Below are positions 34,058 to 46,699 of a DNA stretch of 64,000 nucleotides, in pieces. The stretch is from NCBI GenBank assembly GCA_016169945.1, contig JADLSH010000076.1, positions 1,741,001-1,805,000 of the forward strand, written 5' to 3'. This stretch comes from Trachythela sp. YZ-2020. Taxonomy: Eukaryota > Cnidaria > Anthozoa > Malacalcyonacea > Clavulariidae. How positions within the stretch are numbered: position 1 is the first letter of the stretch; the number at the start of each line of letters is the position of its first letter. A program made the translations under genes and the position numbers. The notes under the pieces are model-generated. The model did not search any database. It was not told where the DNA came from and saw nothing but the letters and a program-made list of their open reading frames with translations.

Positions 34058-34477
34058 AGGGCAAGTCTCATGATGCTGGCATACTGCGACGATCTGATTT
34101 TTTGAACAACCTACAAACATATTGCAACAGTGAAGACGGAGTGCCACTTTGCATTTATGGCGATTCTGCATATCCACAGCAGATGCATTACAATCACCAT
34201 TGATTTGACAGACAATTAAAAGGCATTCAACCAAGCCATGAGTAAAGTCTGAGTCTTAGTTGAGTGGATCTTTGGTTAGATTGCAGGATACTTCGCATTT
34301 GTCGATTTCAAGAAAAAACAAAAAATTGGATTGCAACAAGTGGAAACAATGTACATCACCTGTGCTCTTTTACGGAATGCAATTTCATGTTTATATCGCT
34401 CAAATAGCAGTGTCTATTTTAATTTAAACCCACCAAGTTTGGAGGAGTATTTTCAGCTTGATGGTGTTGAGGAATAG
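34058..34477 (+). pseudogene. PIF/Harbinger transposase, C-terminal exon
   Basis: After acceptor TTATTACAG the sequence reads EGKSHDAGILRRSDFLNNL, then CIYGDSAYPQQMH (second catalytic Asp region), FNQAMSKV, VEWIFG (catalytic Glu) and IGLQQVETMYITCALLRNAI to PPSLEEYFQLDGVEE and stop 34475-34477. These are DDE_Tnp_4/Harbinger motifs in the right order. In-frame TGA and TAG codons flank the VEWIFG motif, and the piece after QMH is scrambled. The upstream exons are missing: the intron immediately before this exon is where the 29.56-34.02 kb element ends. Together with the Myb-like gene at 35.4-36.1 kb it outlines a Harbinger element. Confidence 0.75.
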
Positions 34478-34479
34478 AC

Positions 34480-35430
34480 CCAGTACACCATTATTAGTCT
34501 TTCTCAGGGACGGATAACATGGGCGATTTCCAGCCCGAGATGAAATTTCAGCCAAGCTGCTAAGTGCTATGGTTAATCCAGGCTGAAATTTTTGCCCGGG
34601 CTGCAAATTGTGCATGTAATCAGCCCCTCATAAATATGATGTAAAATGCTAATAAGAACTTAAAAATTATGTTACATGAAATTTGATTGGCTATGCAATA
34701 ACTTCGCATGCAAAATTGTTGTTTCAAATTGGTCCATTTAACCAGGGCTTCCACTTGCAAGGAGATTTCCCTGCAAAAGGACATTTTGGGCCAGGAAATT
34801 TAGCCTCAAGCAAGGAAATTTTAAGATGTCAGCTGCCTGAAATGCAAAATGAACAAAATAACCTGGTTTCTGCATGTCAAATCTTCCCCAGAATGCAGGA
34901 AAGGCCATTTCAGAGACTCCAGAATTCAATATTTTCCATAACCCAAGTGCTTATCTGCATTTGACATCATTATATATGAGAAGGATCTACTGTCAAAAAC
35001 CTGATAAGGCAAATCTTGTTAATAACTATTAATAAAAATACATAATGTTAACCATTTATTGTTTACTTGTGTGTATATATTAACAGCAACTTTAAAATTT
35101 GTAAAATATTTGATGGCATGTAAAATTAATGCACTATAATATCTCGTACATGCACTCTAGTTGGTAAATGTTAATCTTCTGTAAATCAAGAACACAACTT
35201 TAAATTATCAACATAAAACTCAATACAGATGCACAACTTTTATACAAAATTTAACATAATTAATATTATATGGTTGGATATTAACAAAAAATCTGCCATA
35301 TTAAAGGTCCTTAATGTAAGTAAGGTCCATAGGTGTAATAAAAATTGTTTGAAGATTAGAACATACTGTATCTGGAAATCTGGATTAACTATATCAAGAC
35401 TTCTTTGAGGAGCTATCAAATACATCTTTC
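34480..35430. other. Non-coding, diffuse repeat-like sequence
   Basis: Contains short internally similar pieces such as GAAATTTCAGCC / GGCTGAAATTTTTGCCCGGG around 34540-34600 and ordinary AT-rich DNA from 34980. No gene seen. Consistent with the middle of a decayed Harbinger element between two convergent ORFs. Confidence 0.35.
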
Positions 35431-36103
35431 TTAGAAGTCAGCATCTGCAAATTTTGCTTGTTGCATTTGGGACATGAACTGCTGCTGTTGTAGCTGCATA
35501 TTGGCAAAAACGTCTTGTTGAGATTCAACCAACTGTACCTGGGACTGACGAGCCAATTTTTTTTTCTTCAAGTTCTGCTTCTCTTATGTCCATTTCTTTT
35601 TCAAAGTTTTCTTTCTTTATTTTCAGACCTTCCTGGCAAAGACTAAATGCTTCAGTGGCTTTTCTCTTTTGCTTCGGCTTGATCATTTCTTCCCCTTCCT
35701 CCTCTTTCCTCTTTCTAGTTTCACTCAGACTTTCGGTTGCTTTTTTCCTCATATCCTCTGCTCTTCCTTTCCATTCGCTCGAAAATGTCAATCATCCCTT
35801 GGTAAACTTTGTCGAAGTCTGCACCTGCTATCCCCATTGCTCTGATCTCCAGTTTTTTTGTATTTGCTCAACGTCTTGTTGAATCGATCTCTTACAGACC
35901 TCACTGTAATGCGAAACTTTGGATTCTCCAGCTTGCTCAAGTTTTCCACCAGCAACTTCCAAGCGTGGCCTCTCTCGGTAGACTTTGGTTCTTTGCATAT
36001 AAGGTTCTACGATAAGAAGTTCCCTGACGAAGTACTGTTCGTGTTCGTTTTTCCAAATAAAAAGCTCTTTATGTTCCTTTTGTATGTTTATTTCCTCAGC
36101 CAT
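35431..36103 (-). pseudogene. Myb/SANT-like DNA-binding protein, Harbinger-type partner
   Basis: Starts MAEEINIQKEHKELFIWKNE at 36103; IWKNEHEQYFVRELLIVEPY is the trihelix/Myb-like pattern found in the second protein of PIF/Harbinger elements. The middle runs GADFDKVYQGMIDIFERME in a shifted frame (about 35825-35770), then RAEDMRKKATESLSETRKRK with a Lys/Glu-rich coiled coil. After another shift it ends in a Gln-rich tail (LQQQQFMSQMQQAKFADADF) with stop TAA at 35431-35433. Known role in Harbinger: the Myb-like protein binds the transposase and the element ends and brings them to the nucleus. Here two one-base breaks disrupt it. Single-exon structure. Confidence 0.65.
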
Positions 36104-36819
36104 TTTCTTTTAAAAATTCGTTCTCGACAGTACAAGTTTCTGAACAAATCTCGTCATAAACAAGCAGGCAAAAACAACTTTCACAGGTTTTCCCGCCAAA
36201 ACACATGATGATGATGTAACTCGTATTCAAACTTGTACTCGTCGTCAAATCTAAACCTCACTAATACGGATTTGAGACGACTATGAAAATAAACAATCCA
36301 AAGTATTTTTTGAAAGCAAAAAGAAGAACTTTGATTTATTGTAAGATGTTATTTTACAAGTAGTTTTACTGTAACTGACTAAGCAAGCACTCTGATAGCA
36401 ACACCTTTTACATTCAGTCATAAGTCATTCAGGTAACGTTTCAACATCCCCTCTAAAGGTCCATTTGCACTCAGGAAAAGAAATGAAATTTTGCAGAAAG
36501 GAAATTTTGTAAAATGTGTTTCGTTGAAAATTGATATTTTCGGAACATTTTCTGACCGTGGAAATTTTTCTTCAGTGAAAATGGGCCTTAACGCCTGACA
36601 GCGTCTAGACAACATTAAAAAATTTTCGTTCAAACATTTCGACAAAACATTTGGCATTCCAAGGTCGAGTGAAATCGCAGTAAATTTGTAGTTATGGTGT
36701 TATGCCGAACGAATCAGCGGAATTGCTTAGGAATTTATCTAAAAGGAATTTCTCTAATTTGTCATAAACTCCAACTCACGAGTTTACAGAACTAAATAAG
36801 TATTTAGACCGTGACTTGA

Positions 36820-37732
36820 TTACATGTAAAATGTTCTTAAATGAGATACCCTACGGTGTCTGTGATATCCATATAAGTCAGCGGCCTCCAAATCACTGAC
36901 TGCACACCAAACTGCATACTCCAAATATCGATATTTTAAAAGATACTTAAGTTTGGAGAAGACTTCCTCCGCAGGATTGAGGTCTGGAGAATACACATGT
37001 AAGAACAAAAGTTACATCCCTAGGTCGTCAAAGAATTGTGAAGAGCCACTTCGGCTTGGTGGGTAGCAAAGTTGTCAACAACTAGAATATCCCCAACTTC
37101 CATTATTGGTCTTTGGGATTTTGGATCAATTGTATTCAATGCTTTACCAAAAAACCTCAAGAATTCAATTGAGTTACACGCACCTTGAATTATATTTGCA
37201 TATTTAACGCCATCAATACCTGCTAAAAAATCATAGTTATGTTAGCGGTTGAAAAGTAACGTTGTGCGTCAATACATGGCTCTCCTACCAGGGAATATCC
37301 GTAATTTCTGTGATCGGCATCTGGTAACTGAAATCCCATCTCATCAAAAAACTTTACTGATGCGGGGTCTTTGTCTGACAAGTAATCTAGGTACAACTGT
37401 GTATAAATTAGATTTTCGTTCCTGAATCCATCAGCTGCACACTTTCCCATTCGTTTACAAGAGTAGTTTTTGGCACTCGGTAATCTAGTACAAATGTGTC
37501 TCGATATGGTGGAAGTCGACACTTCTCCACAATCACCAAAATCTGATAACTCAGATTGCATCTCTTTGAGTGAAGTAGATCCTCTATTTTGTACAATGGT
37601 TTCCAATGACACAGCATCACCAAATGACAGCTTACTTGGTGTTCTGTTGCCTCAACGGATACGCAACTTTCTGCCTACTTCGCGTATCGGCATACATGCA
37701 GCCAGATGAATGGCTTCATAGCTTAAGGACAT
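36820..37732 (-). pseudogene. IS630/Tc1-mariner-type transposase
   Basis: From ATG 37732: SYEAIHLAACMPIREVGRKL (HTH) with an in-frame TGA, then 37612-37223 SLETIVQNRGSTSLKEMQSE, STSTISRHI (second HTH), KFFDEMGFQLPDADHRNYG (first catalytic Asp in FDE). A one-base loss at about 37233 shifts the frame into LAGIDGVKYANIIQGACNSI, then GDILVVDNFATHQAE (second Asp in VVDN). After another shift comes YSPDLNPAEEVFSKLKYLLK (third acidic residue in NPAEE) and a C-terminus stopping at 36820. This is the D-D-E/D order of IS630-Tc1-type enzymes. One nonsense codon and two or more shifts make it inactive. I could not find convincing TIRs. Confidence 0.8.
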
Positions 37733-37739
37733 GGGTAAA

Positions 37740-40320
37740 GCAACCCCGGGTTTGAAAATGCGCCCATCGCTGTTTGTTAACATTGTTGTCACTTGCAAGT
37801 TGCAATTCAAATTTTGGCGCCCTTGGTAATTGAAACGTCAATGTTTGCAGCAGAAACATGATGTTTGAAGTCCAAACAAATTATGTTTGACAGCCAATTA
37901 GACTGCGTTTTCTCATGACGTGTTTCCGCTTAGTTGCAATGGATGGTATTGTCAAGTAACCAGTTTTCCATTTCAATAATTTAAGCTAAGATGGCAACAA
38001 TAGAGAATAATTTTAAGAACTGTGAACACTTTGAATATATTTTATCATCGAATCATGTTACGTATTTTCTCTGCACCCTTCGAAGCCCATATAATTGAAA
38101 CAAGTATTTTCGACTCAAAGAAATGCTTTCTTGACAAATAAACACATCAGAATTGTTTTCTTACCTTTCCTGTTCATAATTCTGATTGATTTTTTCTATC
38201 AAAATCCCCGAGAGCGGAAAAAATTAGGATTTAGTAGCGGCGATGTCAATTTCACAATGGGGTGTTCTTGCCAGAGTAATGGCCGCTTACCGGAAGTCCG
38301 TCAGAAATATCAAATGAGTGAACTATCTATTCATTCTTTAATATATGCTCCTACCCTATCACGGACAATTTAATGTCTAATTTGCACAGAAAAGTCTGTT
38401 TTTGTCCCCCCTGTTATTTAATAATTGCGGATTCTGAGCTAACGCCCTTCATGGAACATGTCCGAGAAGCAGGATGAAATCTGTTTGTCAACGGTCCCTT
38501 AATAGCCAGCTGGGCCATTATTTTATGCTGGACCAGCTTTGAAGTAATTGTCATCTAAAAGATTTGTGTTTAAATCATTGAATTGTTTCCATAAGGAATC
38601 AGATCAAAGGCCATGCTTAAAGCCAGTTACAGACAAGCAAACTTTCATATGGCAAGTTTTATCAGCTAATGTTGACAGCATATTTTTCAAATATTATTTA
38701 ATCAAAGTTGAATCAGCCCTATTAATCCTTCTGTGTATTAAAAACGTACATACAGGCAACTGAGTGCAGTACCAAGGAAACCCCACCTCCCTTAAATTGG
38801 CCCCCACCTCTTAAATTGCCCCCCTCATATTTCACAGAAAATTTGGCTTGGGGGCATTTTTGGCAGATATTATGCAAGGGCACACAGCTTCTTTTGAAAT
38901 GCACAGTGTCAACTGCTGAGCAATGTGATCTAATCTGCATCAAAATTGAAAAAGTACTTTCTTAAGTTTTTTATCGATTCGTGGGAAGGACTATGGTTCA
39001 TTATCTAATAAAGGTCAGCTTGATTTACACCAAATCATCAATTTCAATAAATGACTTGTCAAGGGGAGTGCTGCCACTCAATCGGTTGAGGTCAGATGAA
39101 ATTGCCTAAGGGTGTGAATGGTAATTTTTTATCTTTCCATGTTGTAACTGTTTTATGTGTCAAATGATAAAAACATCGAAACTCTATAACATGACTGCCA
39201 AAATTCAGAAGATTCAGTCTTCGTAATGAGAGGATACCCTGTTAAGTTTCCAACAGGTTTAGTAACTGGCCAAACTACATTATGGCAACATGAGATAAAA
39301 GTACTGTGAGACCAAACATAGATACTCCAATGGTTAATACCCTACCACAACCTTAAATTATTTCAAAAGTGACATAAGTAAAATATGAAAATTTCAGTAC
39401 ATAATGTAATTATTACACTTCAGGTAAAGTTTTAACATTGAAGTTTAAATTTCAAGAAAATCCTCCTCCAACAACCCCCCCCCCCTACAGATGCTTTGCT
39501 ATGTCCCTGGGTAGAAGGTTGTCGTTTATCTCTTCTCCATGTTACTTGATAACTTATCTTTTTGTTTGTTAAAGATTGGCGGTGCTCTTGTGCAGAAATT
39601 AGAGGGTGAATTTGTTCAATTTGAATTTGTGACAAAATATTTGTCCTCTAAATTTGTATCTAAATAAAGAGCCCTCAGGTGAAAATATCCATGCTATGTG
39701 TAAGCAAGGTCCAATTTATGTACGGGCAAGTAAGACATTACCCCTGAATTGGGGTCACAGACCTTATTTTCGAATTAAAACCAAAAATATCGCCATATTG
39801 AATCGTCATTGTTGCCATAGCAACGGCTGTTAGGAGTAAATTTTTAAAAACTCCTAACTCCTTAGTTATTGTTTTATTCAAGTCTGATACTATTTGCTTT
39901 TCAACAAATAATTATTGTCTATAAATTCATGTCCAAATCAGAAAATCATCCATTTTTTAATAAGTGTAGGTTGCCACCTTAATGGGGTTTTCTATCGAAG
40001 TGATACCTCTGTACAGTTAGTACTATGTGGCATAACCTTTGCAATGTTGTCTGCACATTCATAGCCAGTGTGTGTATGAGAAGTATTTACCTGTAAAAAT
40101 ATTCAAAATGACACATTGGGGGGAGGGGGGGGGGTAGGTGGCTATGAATATGATCAGTGAATTATGATGATGAACAATTGTGAATCATGGCGTGGCAAGT
40201 CGGACTTTTGTAAGTGTATATTCAGTCTTATTGCTAGCTATGTCATGTGACAACCTTCTTAAAACAATCACGGACGATGTTGTATGACATCAGATTAGAT
40301 ACTTCATTTAGATACTCATT
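37740..40320. other. Intergenic, repeat fragments only
   Basis: No gene recognised. Noted: a short duplicated motif CCCCACCTCTTAAATTGCCC-type at 38785-38825, a C-run at 39471-39484 and a G-rich run GGGGGGAGGGGGGGGGG at 40119-40135 that could form a quadruplex or slip. Confidence 0.35.
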
Positions 40321-40325
40321 TAGTA

Positions 40326-40375
40326 ATGTTTTCGCTCGCTACTCTGGTTTAAACAAACGTAGCGAGCGAAAACAT
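40326..40375. repeat. Perfect 17-bp inverted repeat, 16-nt loop
   Basis: ATGTTTTCGCTCGCTAC at 40326-40342 and its exact reverse complement at 40359-40375. Function unknown; about 730 bp upstream of the first visible exon of the UIM-HECT gene. Confidence 0.8.
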
Positions 40376-40540
40376 GACCGATATTACACTTGGTTGCCTT
40401 GAGCTCGCAAATACAAACTTTAGTTATATTTTATAGTTGTGTCACAGCATAATAACATCAATGAACTATGCTAATTCACTTCAATTGTTTATCCGCCATT
40501 GTGTAACACGTGTGTGTCGTGAATACCATCTACAAAATTC

Positions 40541-40910
40541 AGGGTGCGATAATTTTTGCTTGTACGTAACTGGTACTCCAATGATTGATGTGTGCGTGGT
40601 CTTGAAAATATAGTACGTAATGAATAGTTTTCTGAAAAGTATTGAAAACTACGAGTTAGAACAATGAGCAAACTTAATTGCAGCATTCCTCAGTCCCATC
40701 AGTCCAATCATGTTTCATTCCAAGGCAGTTATGACATGTTAGACTTACACATATACCGAATGCATTACGGTTTTTAATACCTTGGGTTTGGAAAGGTCAT
40801 CTGGTACCAGCAAACCGTAAGTACACAGATAGGCTGAAAACAAAGAAGTACCAGACTGTAATATCGGAGTACTTCCAGTACTTATTAAAGTTCGTGAATT
40901 ATCGCACCCT
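40541..40910. mobile_element. 370-bp MITE with AGGGTGCGATAATT termini
   Basis: AGGGTGCGATAATT (40541-40554) and the exact inverted copy AATTATCGCACCCT (40897-40910). The inner parts also correspond loosely (AACTGGTACTCC versus GGAGTACTTCCAGT). The target duplication is not clear. Confidence 0.65.
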
Positions 40911-41104
40911 ATTGCACTCATCAGAAAATTCACAATGAGCTACAACAGTACATGTGCATGTACTGTGTGCTTGAACTAACTACAAAATGTGTCACCTAAA
41001 TTGTTTGTAAAAATGGGATGTACATTGACCTATGCGATTGGTATGTTGGGTAGTATGATCTCAACGTCACGGAATTGTGTAATTGTTAAAACATTTTTGT
41101 GTAG

Positions 41105-42725
41105 GATTGTGAAGAAATTGGCTTGACAAATGATGGATTTGGTGCATCTGGTAGCACCGTCGGCAACAACTGTACCTCTATGCCTACAGTTAGGTAAGTA
41201 CAAGGTTACTGTTAGAAAAATAGTAAAACTACATTTCTTTCTTCTCACGTTTTGGAATTTTCCTAAGGTGGCGATGAACAGCCTATTGTATGCATGCAAT
41301 TTCAAGCGAATATATTTGTGAGGAGATATCCTTTTAATTAATTCCTTCTTTTGTAGGTTTTGTTCTTGTAAGTCTCTGTCAGTAGATTTTGCATTACCAA
41401 CCATTCGCGCTGTAAATATGCCAATAACTATAATTTAATTTGTTCCTAGATCTACCAACGAGTCTTCAACTTTGTCTTCCAGTTTTCTTAATGCAACATA
41501 CACTGAGTATATTACCATTGCTAGTGGTGACGATGAATATGACGGTGATGATCCTGAATTGTCCCAAGCTATTGCTGCCAGTTTGCATGAGGCATCAGTG
41601 ACTGCTGATACCAGAAGCACTCAAGATGTGGTGAAAAGCCTCCAACAGGAAAATCTGTCCAGTGATGTTGAAGATCAAGTGAGAATCACCATTCAACGAA
41701 AGAATTTACTTCACAGCACTGTCCGAGCGATTAGTCAGTCATCGTTTAGGTTTTTCCGAAGATTAATAATATATTTTTCGGGTGAAGATGCAATAGATGG
41801 CGGGGGACCCAAGCGAGAATTTTTCAGGCTTCTGATGAAAAGCGTGAAAGAGATGGGTATTTTTGAAGGACGTTGGTTTTCGCATGATATATCTCTTCCA
41901 AAAGATGGCAAATATGGGTTAGCTGGAAAGCTGATAGGCTGGAGCATACTACAGGGTGGTCCAGGACCTAGATGCATGTCAGACGAAGGATACAATCTAC
42001 TATGTGAAAAGTCCTACTCTCCTGATGCTGCTATCCAACACGTGTCTGACGAACAACTCAACACAGTTCTGCGTGACATCAACAACTGCGCTACTGAAGA
42101 AGATTTTGCTCTACTTGTCCAAAAATACAGTGAAGAAATATCAGGCCACGGATTCTCAAGAATTTATTTGTCCAAATTTAAAGACAAGGATGACATAATT
42201 TCCAGGTTACTTCGACAGTATTTCGTTTTTCGTGTTCACGCTGAGGTCGAACAGTTCTTTAGTGGGCTGAACAATGTTGCTGGTCTTGGCGCTCTCGTAA
42301 AGAAGCATCCACCTGTGTTTGCATCATTTTTCAGCGCAAACGTTGATCCATTTACACTTAGCCAATTTAAGATGTTGTTCAACATTTTCTGGTCGTTAGA
42401 TGGATCAAACGCTAGAACCAGAGAGGATTCAACGATTTACTGTTGGGAAGCTTACCTACAGGATCGGGAAGAAAACCCAGGGGACATTACCATCGAAGAC
42501 GTACTTGCATTTATCACAGGCGCTGATCACATTCCTCCTCTTGGATTTCCCAAAAAAATCGACATTCATTTCTACGATGATTTGGAAAGTAATTGCAAGA
42601 GAAGACCATGGACGTCAACGTGCGCACTTTCCTTGAACCTTCCCAGAGGAATGGAAAATCCGGATGAATTTGCTCAACTACTTAATGAATGTATCCTAAG
42701 CAGTCCAGGGTTAGACAAATTATAA
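41105..42725 (+). CDS. UIM-HECT E3 ubiquitin ligase (3' exons, intact)
   Basis: Two visible exons: 41105-41193 (DCEEIGLTNDGFGASGSTVG, donor GTAAGT) and 41450-42725 (acceptor CCTAG), phase 2 joined as AG+A. Counting from Met 41472, residues 27-41 (DPELSQAIAASLHE) form a ubiquitin-interacting motif and about 75-417 a HECT domain: RREFF-like GPKREFFRLLMKSV, LVQGGPGP-like ILQGGPGPRCMSD, FTLSQFKMLFNIFWSLDGSN, IEDVLAFITGADHIPPLGF, and the thioester cysteine in PWTSTCALSLNLP (Cys384). HECT ligases take ubiquitin from an E2 onto this Cys and pass it to a substrate; the UIM binds ubiquitin. The composition resembles vertebrate G2E3-like expansions. AATAAA-like signals follow at 42806 and 42903. Upstream exons were not identified. 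No break anywhere in 1.3 kb, unlike the neighbouring transposases. Confidence 0.85.
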
Positions 42726-42959
42726 AGTTATGTCATATACAAAGGTTACACTCTGCTAGTACGCAGCTGTATAAGGACGTTATGCTGTATATAGACGTTC
42801 TTGGTAATAAAAACTTTGCATATTGAAAAAGTAACATTTTGCCATGACTTTCGAAGAATTCAAATTGATAGTTAATTTAAGTGTTCTGATCGAAATTTAG
42901 TAAATAAAACGTCGTGTAACACTAGTGCAACACTATTATTCTTTTTCCTATTCATAACA

Positions 42960-43760
42960 TAACAAAATTTTATTTCAACTGAATTGGCAACAAGTAGAGC
43001 AATAATGCACCAAATACCATTAATATTAATATGGTAAAGGTTAACTATCGACCGACTTAACCTTCAACTACAATCAGTGACAAAATATGTGGACCGGTCA
43101 GACTGAGATAAAACTTGTGTTTTGTTCCTTTATTGATAACCCTGCAAGCACATACAGCAACATTGAAATGTGGTAGGTATAATAGTTCAATATATAAGGA
43201 TTTATTACAAGCTTAATAATATACATGAAAAAATGTCTCAATTCTGATTGGCTAGGAGCAGTGCAATTTTTTCGAAATACAGTGCCAAAAAATGGAATAC
43301 AGTGCAAATTTCTTAACTTTTTAAATTTTCATAATTTTTTATTTTTCAAATTTCTTAATTTTCTTAATTCCTAACTTAGCTTATTACGCACGTGACTGCA
43401 TAAATTTTTCATGTATATTATTAATAAGTAATAGGATTAATTTGAAAAAAAACATACAGTCATGAGTTTTTCAAAGACTTCAAATTGCACTCGTCCTTCA
43501 GACTCGTGCAATTTTGATAGTCTTTGTTTTACTCACTCGTGCATGTTTTTTTCCAAACTGCACTCGAAACCATACTATTACCCATACAAATATGTAATGT
43601 TTACAGAATGCAAGTTAGGACAAAAGAGGCTGGTTAGAAGTTATACATGACTTTTGTTTTTAAGTTTTCGTATACTTATGATCAGGCTGCGAATTAGAGA
43701 AGACTATATTAGAGGTATATCAATATGCAGTTAGCGTTGGAAGTGCTTCATTAATGCATG
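42960..43760. other. Intergenic, no feature recognised
   Basis: AT-rich sequence downstream of the HECT gene; only simple A/T runs near 43310-43380. Confidence 0.35.
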
Positions 43761-43769
43761 AATCTTGAT

Positions 43770-44180
43770 ATATTTATATAAAATCTTATTACAAGTATAC
43801 AAAATCCTCACATAAATGTGTGAGCCTTGACATACATATATGAATTTCAACACACATATATATGAATTTTGACATACATATATGAATCTTAATACCTATA
43901 TCGAATCTTGACATACATATATGAATCTTAACATATATATATGAATATTGACATATATATATATATGAATCTTGACATATATATATGAATCTTGACATAC
44001 ATATATGAATCTTGACATACATATATGAATCCTGACATATATATATCAAATATTGACATATATATATATATCAAATCTTGACATACATATATGGTTTTTA
44101 ATACATATATATGAATCTTACTACATATATACCAAATTTTGACATACATATATGGATCTTAATATATATATGGATCTTGA
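43770..44180. repeat. ~20-bp AT-rich satellite
   Basis: About 20 degenerate copies of ATATATGAATCTTGACATAC with TA-number variation. Long frames rich in Ile, Tyr, Met and Ser (both strands) are by-products of the repeat. Confidence 0.85.
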
Positions 44181-44309
44181 TGTTTTGTCCCTTTTTAACA
44201 AGATATGCTGACACCTTGTGGAACCACTCTGGTAAGGTAAGGCAAAATAGGACATAGAATAGATGTTTAAAAGGCTATTGGCTGCTTATTTTTTACTCAA
44301 GGTGTCCTG

Positions 44310-45392
44310 GCCATAGTTGTTGTAAACGCGCGTTTTTAGCGTAAGCAGCGTTTAACGCTATCCACCATATAAAATTTCCTATCAGCGTTTAGTAAACGAG
44401 CGAAAAATTGTGTTGTTAAAGGCCTGTTTAGCGTCGCGGTACACTAACTATCAAGATGACCTTTAAACTACCGGGAAAAAAAACTGTTTTCCACTGAATT
44501 TCTTTTTACCTACACATCATGTGTTGAGGCGTTTTGAACATTTCAACTTAATTTGTATTGACTGAGTTTATTCATGTTGTGAAATCCACAAACTTTCAAA
44601 CTAACAAACACATGAAGTAGAGATTTTTGCTCTTGCCTGTTTGTTTGGAGATTTTGCACATGATTCAGTAAAATTTGCAGTAAGAGCAGCGTATCCATTT
44701 TTCATTTGCTTAAAAGAACTTTGGCTTATTTATACGAATACAATAGCAAAAGGAACTGTGATTCTGTGTCTCACGTTTTCTTGTTGTATGAAAGCTATTT
44801 ATACTATAGGTAAAAGACATTTTATCTTTATTTTTCTATGAGTTTTGATTGAAAAACATAGAGATAGCACATTTATAAATTTTGCTTTGTTTTATTTTTC
44901 ATCTTTTTTTATTACTTTGTTATTATTTTATTTGTATACAAATTTGGCTTTATATACTAAAACTTGTAAGTGATTAATAACTATTTTTGGACATTACAAC
45001 AAAGACATTGCATTGCTAGTTACCTCGGCTCCGTAAATTTTAAGACCATGAGGACTCAAGAAGTCAAAAGTGAGTTTTTATGTTCATTCGATATAGAAAA
45101 GGGACTCCCCAACAGGGATTTTGCATTTTTTATTACAATCTGACCCCTCTTTCATGCGAAATATTAATTGTTTTTCTTGACTGAACTTCAAATTTAACCA
45201 CCGGATAGAGACTTAAACGGTCTCATGACACCGTTTAAATTTACCCACTGGATAGCCGAAATTAAACCGGTGGATAGCACTAAACAGGGTTTGAACAACA
45301 CGATTTTTCAAGTGTTTAAATTTTAAATGGTGCATAGTGAGTTAAACAGTGGTTAAGGACTTAAACGTCTTACGAACAACTGGCCCCTGAGG
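44310..45392. mobile_element. ~1.1-kb element with long degenerate subterminal inverted repeats
   Basis: Left: CTGGCCATAGTTGTTGTAAACG ... GCTATCCACCATATAAAATT ... TGTGTTGTTAAAGGCCTGTTTAG. The right end, read in reverse complement, gives GGGGCCAGTTGTTCGTAAGACG ... CACTATGCACCATTTAAAATTT ... CGTGTTGTTCAAACCCTGTTTAG. The TATCCACCGG / GGTGGATAG motifs recur inside. The arms are ~130 bp and diverged. I associate such TATCCACC/GTTGAACAAC repeats with cnidarian genomes (from memory). No transposase inside; 44460-45180 is plain AT-rich DNA. Confidence 0.6.
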
Positions 45393-45678
45393 ATTCTGGC
45401 TTTTTTTCTCCTTTCCTTTTGAAAATAAGTAGTACGTAAAATTTGTTGATAACACAGCTGTAAAACAAGCTTTTGTATCAGCCATATTTGCTTCACATTC
45501 AGTTGGACCAAACAATACAGCAGGTATGTAACTATCTACAACACAGAGTGGTAATGCACTAGCTATTACATGTGCACTGCTGTTCTGTGCAAATGACCTG
45601 TATTATATGCAACAAAATATCAAGTGCATCCATTGTTATAAAGTGGTGTCTCCGAATCTATATTTGATCCCATGGACT

Positions 45679-46690
45679 GTACGAAGATCTACGAAATTCT
45701 GGTGGCTTGAAACTTCCCAGTGGACGTTTACTGTCCGATTACAAAAACTTTTGTGCAAAAGATTCTGGTTGGAAAACTGAAAACTTGCAAACAACGTGGA
45801 TACAATTTGAGAAAATGAAGCCCCAAAGCATGCAAGACTTGGCGCACTGGTATTCGATGAAGTAAAAATCAGAGAACTGTATTCGACTGTAAAAAGTGGG
45901 AACTTGTTGGTTTTACAAATTTACAAGGAGATGGGTTATCAGATGAAAACAATTGAAGACTGCTCAACCAACAGATAACCTAGCAACACATGTGCTCCAA
46001 ATATTTTTTCTAAGTCTGTTTTTCAAATTTGATTACCCTTGTGCGTTTTTCCTAACTAAGGAGACGACAGCGTTACAGTGAAACAGGATATTCTGGCTGG
46101 GAGTAAGCATGCTTCATGTTTTTTAATGCAAGATAATACTATGCTGTTGTGACGGTGCTTCATCTAACAGATCAGTCATAATGCTAAACATAGAAGACAC
46201 ATATTCAAGCTGTTGCTAAAATATATTTTCTGGAATGCCCATATTTTTCTTCTCAGATCCACCCCATCTTATAAAGAAACTGTGCTACAACATTCATAGT
46301 AGTGGTTTTAAAGAAAAACATCCTCGCTATTCACAGACTCTTCTCGTTGATGAACAGTACATTCTATGGGATCACATCTACACAGTTTATACAAGAGAGA
46401 AATGCAGACCTATATACGTTACTGACTTGAGGAAATCTCATGTTGAGATAGGTTCCATTAGCAAAATGCATGTGAAACTTAAGGTTGAAACCCTGTCTTC
46501 AAAAGTAGCTTAAGAAATGGAGGCTAGCGAACGTGGAGCGACAGAGCAGACTCGTTGATACATTATAAATTGCGACAATTTTGGAACGTTTTCAATGATC
46601 CCAAACCTCTGGTTGACCCGGATGACGGTAGAATAGCAGAGCTGGACAATAGAGACCTTAGTTTGAGGTTAGACGTCAGAGGTAATACAT
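45679..46690 (+). pseudogene. P-element/THAP9-like transposase remnant
   Basis: Plus strand, several frames: LYEDLRNSGGLKLPSGRLLSD, then a shift into LVFDEVKIRELYSTVKSGN (probable first catalytic Asp), ELVGFTNLQGDGLSDENN, HVLQIFFL and YPCAFFLTKETTA. After a gap with stops the open part 46235-46513 reads FFSDPPHLIKKLCYNIHSSG (second catalytic Asp in SDPPHLIK), LLWDHI-like YILWDHIYTVYTREK, and HVEIGSISKMHVKLKVETLS. It ends in EMEASERGATEQT and FWNVFNDPKPLVDP near 46600 at a GTAATA donor. These are P-element-type transposase blocks. The N-terminal THAP finger is not visible. Many stops: dead copy. Confidence 0.7.
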
Positions 46691-46699
46691 TTTGAGAAG

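Noticed and set aside
34058..34477. Missing C-terminal half of the THAP transposase at 29.86-30.88 kb
   Set aside because: Its motifs are standard PIF/Harbinger and it lies outside the TIR; it is better explained as the host Harbinger element.
40119..40135. G-quadruplex regulatory element
   Set aside because: A simple G-run with no nearby gene start; nothing beyond composition supports a function.
43789..44149. Ile/Tyr/Met repeat proteins on the minus strand
   Set aside because: Products of the ~20-bp AT satellite.
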